This document shows positions 29,478 to 34,783 of a DNA stretch of 34,783 nt, piece after piece. This stretch comes from Zygnema cylindricum (lineage: Eukaryota; Streptophyta; Zygnematophyceae; Zygnematales; Zygnemataceae), in the NCBI GenBank assembly GCA_037447655.1, contig JBBHKE010001265.1, forward strand, positions 1 to 34,783, in the 5' to 3' direction. Position 1 is the first letter of the stretch; every line of letters begins with the position of its first letter. Below the pieces are notes generated by a model. The model saw nothing but the letters and a program-made list of their open reading frames with translations. It ran no database searches and was not told the origin of the DNA. A program made the translations under genes and the position numbers.

Positions 29478-30611
29478 GAAATTGAAAGCCATTCGTTCGG
29501 ATAATGGAGGCGAATTTATCGCATTCGAGAGGTATTGTAAGGAGAAAGGTATTACCGAACAATTTACTTCACCTTATTCTCCGGAATCAAATGGAGTTGC
29601 CAAAAGGAAAAATAGGACTTTACAAGAAATGGTGAGGGCGATGGTGCATTCAGCCGGTCAAAGTATCTCATTATGGGGAGATGCCATCCTCACGGCCAAT
29701 TATATTTGTAATCGGAGACTTACTTCGGTTTCCGGTGACAAAACACCATTCGAATTACTTTATGGGCGAAAACTCGCTCTCCATCATCTCCGAATTTGGG
29801 GATGTCGCGCTACGGTGTATGTGGATCAAGTGAAAAAGAAAGGGAAATTTGCGGCGAGAAGTTGGCCCGGAATTTTCGTGGGCTATAGCACGAAAGGAAA
29901 TATTTATCGTGTATTTGATCCTGTTCGTCGCATTGTGGAAGAATCCAGAAATGTCAATTTTCATGAAGACTTAAAATCGGTTATTGAAAAATCGGCGGAA
30001 TTGAAGAAGAATCTTGATTTTTATGAGGTAGAGGAATTTGCCAATTTCCCGGACATTGAGGATTCGGATTCGGATGAGGAGTCGGAATCTGTTGTCAACA
30101 TCAAGAAGGGAAAATCAAATGTTGATTCACAATCGGAGAAATTGGACATTGACATTGATGTTCGGAGTAATGTGAGCCGAAATTCCAAAATGTCGACGGA
30201 AAGTCAAAATCTTCGAGTTCAAAATCTAATATGGACGAGGAGGAGAAGATTGTGGAACAAGTTCCGATCCTTAGACGGAGTACTCGAGAGAATCGAGGAA
30301 AGAAACCGAATCGGCTTTCTTATGACAAAATTGGTGGAGAGAATTCCAATTCCTATTATTTCGTCTCCGATGCGAAGGAGACGGAATTCCTTTTATAGCA
30401 ATTAATGTGCGAGAATTTGGCCCGCGATCCTCGATCATACGCGGAGGCGAGAAACTCGTGTGATTGGGAAACGAAGTGGAAGCTGGCATGGGAGAAGGAG
30501 TATAAGTCAATTGTGGAAAATCGGACACTTGAGGAAGCTGCCGATATGTTCACTAAGGCGCCGACGTCTGATGTGCTTTTAAGAGGAATACCTAAATTAG
30601 GGTTGTTGTGA
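29478..30611 (+). pseudogene. Copia-B pol remnant: integrase half, linker, pol C-terminus
   Basis: Starts inside integrase at LKLKAIRSDNGGEFIAFERY (second catalytic Asp), so the zinc domain and first Asp are missing. It goes on with SPESNGVAKRKNRTLQEMVR, where the catalytic Glu position reads AK (Glu to Lys), then LWGDAILTANYICNRR and EESRNVNFH. The acidic linker (DIEDSDSDEESESVVNIKKG) follows, with a frameshift near 30215. From 30405 it has EYKSIVENRTLEE joined straight to AADMFTKAPTSDVLLRG, skipping the whole of RT and RNase H. Stop at 30609. Confidence 0.9.
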
Positions 30612-30623
30612 CGATTCTTCAAT

Positions 30624-30635
30624 GAAGAGGGGGAA
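30624..30635 (+). promoter_or_regulatory. Polypurine tract of Copia-B
   Basis: GAAGAGGGGGAA immediately precedes the 3' LTR. Confidence 0.82.
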
Positions 30636-31211
30636 TGTTACGATTCATTGAAAGAATCGTACGCACGCGGAATCAGTTTGATTTCGCGAAAGAAAAACTG
30701 TACTTTCTAGAATATACCGAAAGTACAGTTACGTGTATTCAGATAAAGTTGTAGTTGTTTCGCGAAACATATTTGTCGTTTCGTTTCGCGTATAGATTGT
30801 CGTACGTCTAATTTAGTACGATAGTACTTTTAGATTTGTCTAGTACTTTCGTTTTGGTTTGTCATTTTGCAATGTTTCAGTCCTTAGTGAAGTTTAGAGT
30901 ATTCTAGCTTAATCTGCGAACAGGTGGCAGATTTCTGGAGGCTTCTTGGCGGCGCACGCTCACACGTGTCACGCCATGGCTGGTATTGTATTTAAGGGAC
31001 ACCATGGAATGGTGTAATCAATTAATCAAGCAAAGAACACAAGAATGAATAGAGACAAGGAGATAGAAGTGCAAAATTTGTAATTTCGGATTTTTAATAT
31101 AAGAAATTTCCGCAATGTCTCTTCAATGTTGATTTAATGTTTTGTAATCTGAATGCTTCTGCTGTTATAAGTGTTTGTTAGTGAGCTCAGAGATTTTTAT
31201 CGATCCTTTCA
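30636..31211 (+). repeat. 3' LTR of Copia-B
   Basis: 576 bp, TGTTACGATT to ATCCTTTCA, matching 26041-26619. AGAAG follows as the right target duplication (31212-31216). Confidence 0.94.
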
Positions 31212-31216
31212 AGAAG

Positions 31217-32620
31217 AAGGCGATTGATGCTAAAAGAATATTTAAAACAAAAACTGGTGCTACGGGGGAGATAATAAAATATAAGGCTAGATTGGTATGT
31301 AAAGGCTTTCAACAAGTAGAGGGGTTTGATTATTCGGAAACTTATGCACTGGTAGTTAAGTTTGATTCTTTGAGAATGAAAATTGCTATTGCGGCCGCGG
31401 GGAATAAGCATATACATCAAATGGATGTAGAAACGGCCTTCATAAATAGAGTTAGAAGAGGAGCTTTATATGAAGGTGCCCGAGGGTGTGCCTTCAAAGG
31501 GAGGAAAAGTCTGGCGGCTGAGGAAATCCTTGTACAGGTTAAAACAAGCGCCGAGGACATGGTACCTTCATCTTCATAAGGTACTTACTAATTATGGTTT
31601 TGTTCGTACAAATTCGGATTCCGGACTTTACGTGAAAGGAGAGGGAAATGACCAAATTCTTTTTTCTGTGTATGTCGATGACTTCCTCATGATTAGTGAC
31701 ACGTTGTGTGTTATTTATAAGTTAAAAGAGTACCTTAGCATACATTTCAAAGTTACAGATCTTGGAGAAGTAAGGGACGTTTTGGGATAGAAGTCATAAG
31801 GTCCAGCGAAAATGTAATTAAGTTCAGTCAAGCTCAGTACTGTAAAGAGGTCTTGACTAGATTTGGTATGATTGGCGCGAAACCTATTTCGACGCCATTA
31901 GATCCAAATGTACAGTACAAAAAGTACGAAAAGGAAGAAATGTTTCATTACCATACCGTGAAGCAGTTGGAAGTTCAATGTATTTGAGTGTAGGCACGCG
32001 TCTAGATATTACGGCGGCAATGTCAGTTGTTAGTCCTTATTGCAACGCTGTAAAAAAAAATCATTGGGAGGCAGTGAAACGAATACTGCGCTACTTGGTT
32101 GGTGCGGTCGACTTCGGTTTGGTGTTTACATCCAAAAGGGACTCTTTGCAGTGTATCAGTTAATGCGACACTGATTGGGGAGGAGATTTTGACAGTGGAA
32201 AATCCACGTCAGTATACGCTTTCATTTTGGGCAGCGCGGCAGTATCTTGGAGTTTGTGGCTCCAACCTACGGTTGCGCTAAGTTCCACGGAGTTAGAGTA
32301 CATGTCTGCGTGTCATACTGCGAAGGTGTCTGTGTGGATCAAAGAGATGCTCGGTGAGTTGGGTGTTTTAATTGGCTGTCTGCAAATTTTCACTGACAGC
32401 ATGAGCTCGATGGCGTTTGTGAAAAATTCGGTCTTTCACAAGCTGACAAAACATATCGGGATACAGTGGCACTTCGTACGAGATTTGGTCGTTGCGAAGT
32501 AAATCAAATTCTAATACGTGTCGACAATGGAGGAGGCCGCAGATATGTTAACGAGAGCGGCGGTCTATGATGTCCTATTACGGGGTAGACCTAAACTAAG
32601 ACTCTTTTCAGTTTAAGAGG
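31217..32620 (+). pseudogene. Copia-C reverse transcriptase and RNase H (right half)
   Basis: Continues RT from 26040: KAIDAKRIFKTKTGATGE, LVCKGFQQVEGFDYSETYA and HIHQMDVETAFINR (motif-A Asp). A frameshift near 31450 leads to WRLRKSLYRLKQAPRTWYLH and SVYVDDFLMISD (YVDD intact), then LGEVRDVLG and a stop at 31789. Further pieces are MYLSVGTRLDITAAMSVVSP, CDTDWGGDFDSGKSTS after a stop at 32161 (RNase H Asp), VALSSTELEYMSACHTAKVS (Glu) and IFTDSMSSMA (Asp). EEAADMLTRAAVYDVLLRGR is the pol end, stop near 32614. Confidence 0.9.
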
Positions 32621-32631
32621 GAGGGTTTCAT

Positions 32632-32645
32632 AAAGAGAGGGGGAT
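32632..32645 (+). promoter_or_regulatory. Polypurine tract of Copia-C
   Basis: The purine-rich stretch AAGAGAGGGGGAT abuts the LTR start. A second purine run, AAGAGGGAGGG, is at 32616-32626. Confidence 0.65.
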
Positions 32646-33101
32646 TGTTAGGATCTTTGTGAAACGGCATCTCAGTCTTGTTGAGCGCCGTAATATGTTT
32701 TTTTTAGTTAGCGTGTGACTTGTGTGGCGTGGTGTGATTTGTTAGTTATAGTTTGGCTTATTCTATTTGGTTTGTACGACAATTTTTTTTGTTTTGTACG
32801 GCGGTATGTTGTTTTGTACAGTACCGCGTACTTTATGTTTTTTTGGTAGTACTTTGTTGTGATTGGTTCGCGCGCGTACCTTTGTACGCCGCGCGATTCA
32901 ATTGTACCTTGCAATGCTTGTTGTATCGTGAGAGAGAGTATTAAAGACTTAGTCGTTTGTGGAAAAGTTATCTTTTGTAAGGGGGAAAAACTTCCGGTGA
33001 AATATACTTGTCTTTTGCTGGAGTGTCTTTGCTTCTTACTATCTTTTGCTTTCGCACTATATCTTGTCTTTCATCTATCCTTGTGTGAATCGATCCTTAC
33101 A
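32646..33101 (+). repeat. 3' LTR of Copia-C
   Basis: 456 bp, starting TGTTAGGATC and ending GATCCTTACA, so the first and last ten bases form an almost perfect inverted repeat, as is common for LTRs. The internal sequence is unlike Copia-B's LTR despite related pol. No partner LTR is in the window, so the right border rests on the terminal motif. Confidence 0.75.
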
Positions 33102-33420
33102 AAAGGGAGAGAGAGAGGAAGAGGAATCAAGAGGAGAGAGTGAGAGATTGGTAGATTAGGAAAGGGTAGAAGGGAAGGGGAATCAAAGAGGAAAGAAAGA
33201 GGGATTAGGAGAGGAGGATAACAAGTTGGTATATCGTGAGAGGTTTGTGTAAACAGAGAAATCATAGACAAGACGACGAAAGTAACAGGGAGAGAGGGAG
33301 AGGGAGAGAGGGAGGGAGAGGGGGGGAGTGATCAGGAGGGTGGAGGGAAAGGAGGAGGGTGGGAGGAGGAGAGGGAGGATGGGAGGGAAGAGAGAGGGGG
33401 GGAGAGGGAGAGGAAGATAT
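33102..33420. repeat. Polypurine (GA-rich) tract
   Basis: Starts directly after the Copia-C 3' LTR and runs as GGGAGAGAGAGG-type sequence. Open frames here are low-complexity. Confidence 0.85.
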
Positions 33421-33665
33421 GGAAAGGGAAAGGTGATAGGATTGTACCAGCACAGCAACACTGGAAGATTCATTGAGACAAGCGGAAGTATTCACAAAAA
33501 CATCATAAACCTTAAAAAACGTTTTTTCTCCATACACACTTGTCCGATTTTCAATTTGAAACCGCCATTAAGAAGCTGAGAATTTTACCTTTCAATCACA
33601 ACCGTCGGTTCCACAATCCGATACGTGTGTACGGAGGAAAGATATTTTAACAGGCGAAAAAAACA
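33421..33665. other. Short stretch without recognised features
   Basis: No motif-bearing open frame. Confidence 0.4.
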
Positions 33666-33669
33666 TTAG

Positions 33670-33692
33670 CACTAATAGCGATACACGGTGTA
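33670..33692. repeat. MITE end, copy 3 (single end)
   Basis: CACTAATAGCGATACACGGTGTA matches the right end of the TA-flanked MITE (CGCTAATAGCGATTCACGGTG then TA). No left end was found about 200 bp upstream, so it is a fragment. Confidence 0.55.
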
Positions 33693-33869
33693 CAGTATAG
33701 TACTATACTGTATTATAATAGTACCAAGACAGGGTACATCTAAAAAAAAACGTCCTCTGTATTGAATATTTGTGGTAGACGTGAATCCAACATACATACT
33801 TTGGAATCGGTATGAAGTCCGATTCTGGCACTCAACGACTTCATCCGATTCACCCGATGCATATTTCAA

Positions 33870-34085
33870 CAGGGGGAGAAAAGGGGAAGGAAACGAGGAA
33901 GGTGAGGGGGAGAGGGGGGGAGGGGGAGAGGGAGAGGAAAAGTGGGAAATAGTGGGTGAGACTCTACCTCTTCTATTCCTCGCTCTCTCACTTTCGTGCT
34001 CTTTTGCTCCCCTCCCTTCTTGCTCTTTTTCCCTCTCCTTTTTCCCTGCCTTTCCCTCCCTCCCTCCCTCCCTCCCTCCCTCCAG
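33870..34085. repeat. Purine tract followed by pyrimidine tract
   Basis: GGGGGAGA-type purines (33870-33950), then a mixed spacer, then C/T runs ending in about nine CCCT units (34045-34082). The two arms are roughly complementary in composition. Frames here (up to 178 codons) are composition artefacts. Confidence 0.75.
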
Positions 34086-34282
34086 AGGTTGCAATCGTGT
34101 ACCTGAATCCGTACCCAGCCGGTACCAACCGCCCGCGTCGGATCCGGAACGGATTCGGATGCCAAATTTTGGGGGCCGGCCAGATTCGGTCCGGGCGATT
34201 AAAAACAATTAAAAAACAAATTCGGGTACGGCCGAGTAAGCAAAAAAACAAAAAAAAAATGAAGGTTTCGTAAACGTTCCAC

Positions 34283-34440
34283 TACGCCGTCAATCGCTAT
34301 TAGCGTAGTGTACGATAATTTTGTCCCGCTTTTTTTTATATTCTCCATTAGCGTAGTTCATTCTATTTTTTTCTTTACTCTATTTAGGGTAAAAAAAATT
34401 GTACCGTACAAAACGGATCATTTAATTAGTGTGGTGTACG
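34283..34440. repeat. MITE, copy 4 (left end clear, right end weak)
   Basis: TACGCCGTCAATCGCTATTA followed by GCG is the left inverted end of the MITE family, with TA at its edge. The right end may be TTAGTGTGGTGTA near 34440 but is poorly kept. Confidence 0.5.
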
Positions 34441-34783
34441 GACAATGTCAGGCCGTGCAAAATTCTACATTTTTAAGTGAAAAAGAATAATTTAATAAGT
34501 TTTAGTAACCACGGACACATGAGAAAATGCGCTCTAAAAAGGGGATATAATCTGGTTGTCAAACATCATGTTTGCACATATTCGCCCAACAACCACGTTT
34601 CGACTGTGTGAATGTACGATTTGTGTACAATTTGTCAAATTTTGTACGAATACCTATAAAAGTGTAAGTATGTTTGCGACCGACATTTATTTTTTTCAAA
34701 GACCCAAATTAGAATTATTAAACAATTAGAATGTATGTTTTTTTTCAAAATTTTCAAATTCTTAGTTAGTGTAAACCCCGGTA
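34441..34783. other. AT-rich end of window, nothing recognised
   Basis: No coding or repeat signal was noticed. Confidence 0.4.

Larger units (their letters stand above)
26041..31211 (+). mobile_element. Copia-B: non-autonomous LTR retrotransposon carrying an antisense LysM gene piece
   Basis: A 5171-bp element with two LTRs (579 and 576 bp, about 96% alike by eye), both TGTTACGATT...ATCCTTTCA. A primer site at 26622 and a polypurine tract at 30624-30635 are in the right places. Inside are a CT-rich leader, then about 2.4 kb of foreign DNA with LysM exons on the opposite strand. The latter half of integrase, the linker and the last ~25 codons of pol complete it. Gag, protease, RT and RNase H are absent, so it depends on proteins from elsewhere. 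It is nested in Copia-C, whose integrase it closely resembles. Confidence 0.93.
23320..33101 (+). mobile_element. Copia-C: Ty1/Copia element interrupted by Copia-B
   Basis: Two blocks, 23320-26040 and 31217-33101, are parts of one element. Gag zinc knuckle, protease, integrase and the start of the pre-RT region lie left of Copia-B; RT, RNase H, polypurine tract and 3' LTR lie right of it. With Copia-B and one 5-bp duplication taken out, the RT frame is continuous at an EGK/KAID junction typical of Copia RT. No 5' LTR is visible upstream; the element ends at the gap at 23310-23319. It carries several stops and shifts and is older than Copia-B. Confidence 0.88.

Noticed and set aside
29331-29478. 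Possible first LysM-gene exon with several Cys (LPLCNDLCFENY)
   Set aside because: Open on the minus strand but no family match, and a stop precedes exon 1 in that frame; the intron between would be only about 20-50 bp.
33672-34273. Frames of 87-178 codons on both strands
   Set aside because: They cross purine and pyrimidine runs and a MITE end; compositional artefacts.

Overview
The window is repeat-dominated nuclear DNA of a eukaryote. It holds LTR retrotransposons of the Ty1/Copia type, a LINE-like reverse transcriptase, short DNA transposons, and a gene piece with GT-AG introns. The Copia primer-binding sites begin TGGTATCGGAG, close to the initiator-Met tRNA sites of plant Copia elements, and the pol proteins look plant- or alga-like. 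A streptophyte or other alga with a large genome fits, but the species cannot be named. No rRNA, tRNA, CRISPR array or intact single-copy host gene was seen. Two 10-N assembly gaps lie at 10743-10752 and 23310-23319.

Layout: 1-640 is a polypyrimidine tract. 1455-7200 is a full-length but dead Copia element on the minus strand ('Copia-1') with two 511-bp LTRs. 7321-7869 is a solo LTR of a related subfamily with a perfect 5-bp target duplication. 9578-10280 is a decayed Copia gag. 11.5-14.1 kb holds small DNA transposons: a TA-flanked MITE and a 990-bp element with 16-bp inverted ends and a TAA duplication. 14.62-15.01 kb is a fragment of another Copia family. 15012-15567 and 20415-21160 are two halves of one minus-strand LINE-like reverse transcriptase, split by a Copia-1-family element ('Copia-A', 15568-20409) that inserted with a CCCCC duplication.

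23.3-33.1 kb is a nest. A Copia element ('Copia-C') runs from about 23320 to 26040 and resumes at 31217, ending with its 3' LTR at 32646-33101. Between the halves sits a younger element ('Copia-B', 26041-31211) with 5' LTR, primer-binding site, polypurine tract and 3' LTR in place. Copia-B has lost gag, protease, the first part of integrase, and all of RT and RNase H. Where gag/protease/5' integrase should be, it carries about 2.4 kb of antisense DNA with at least four spliceable exons that encode three LysM (chitin/peptidoglycan-type sugar-binding) domains.

This antisense, intron-retaining capture of a LysM gene by a small non-autonomous LTR retrotransposon is the most interesting feature. 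All element-encoded proteins in the window are broken, so no autonomous element remains. Copia-B still has the cis signals (LTRs, primer site, polypurine tract) that could let it be copied by proteins supplied in trans. 33.1-34.78 kb holds purine/pyrimidine tracts and MITE ends.
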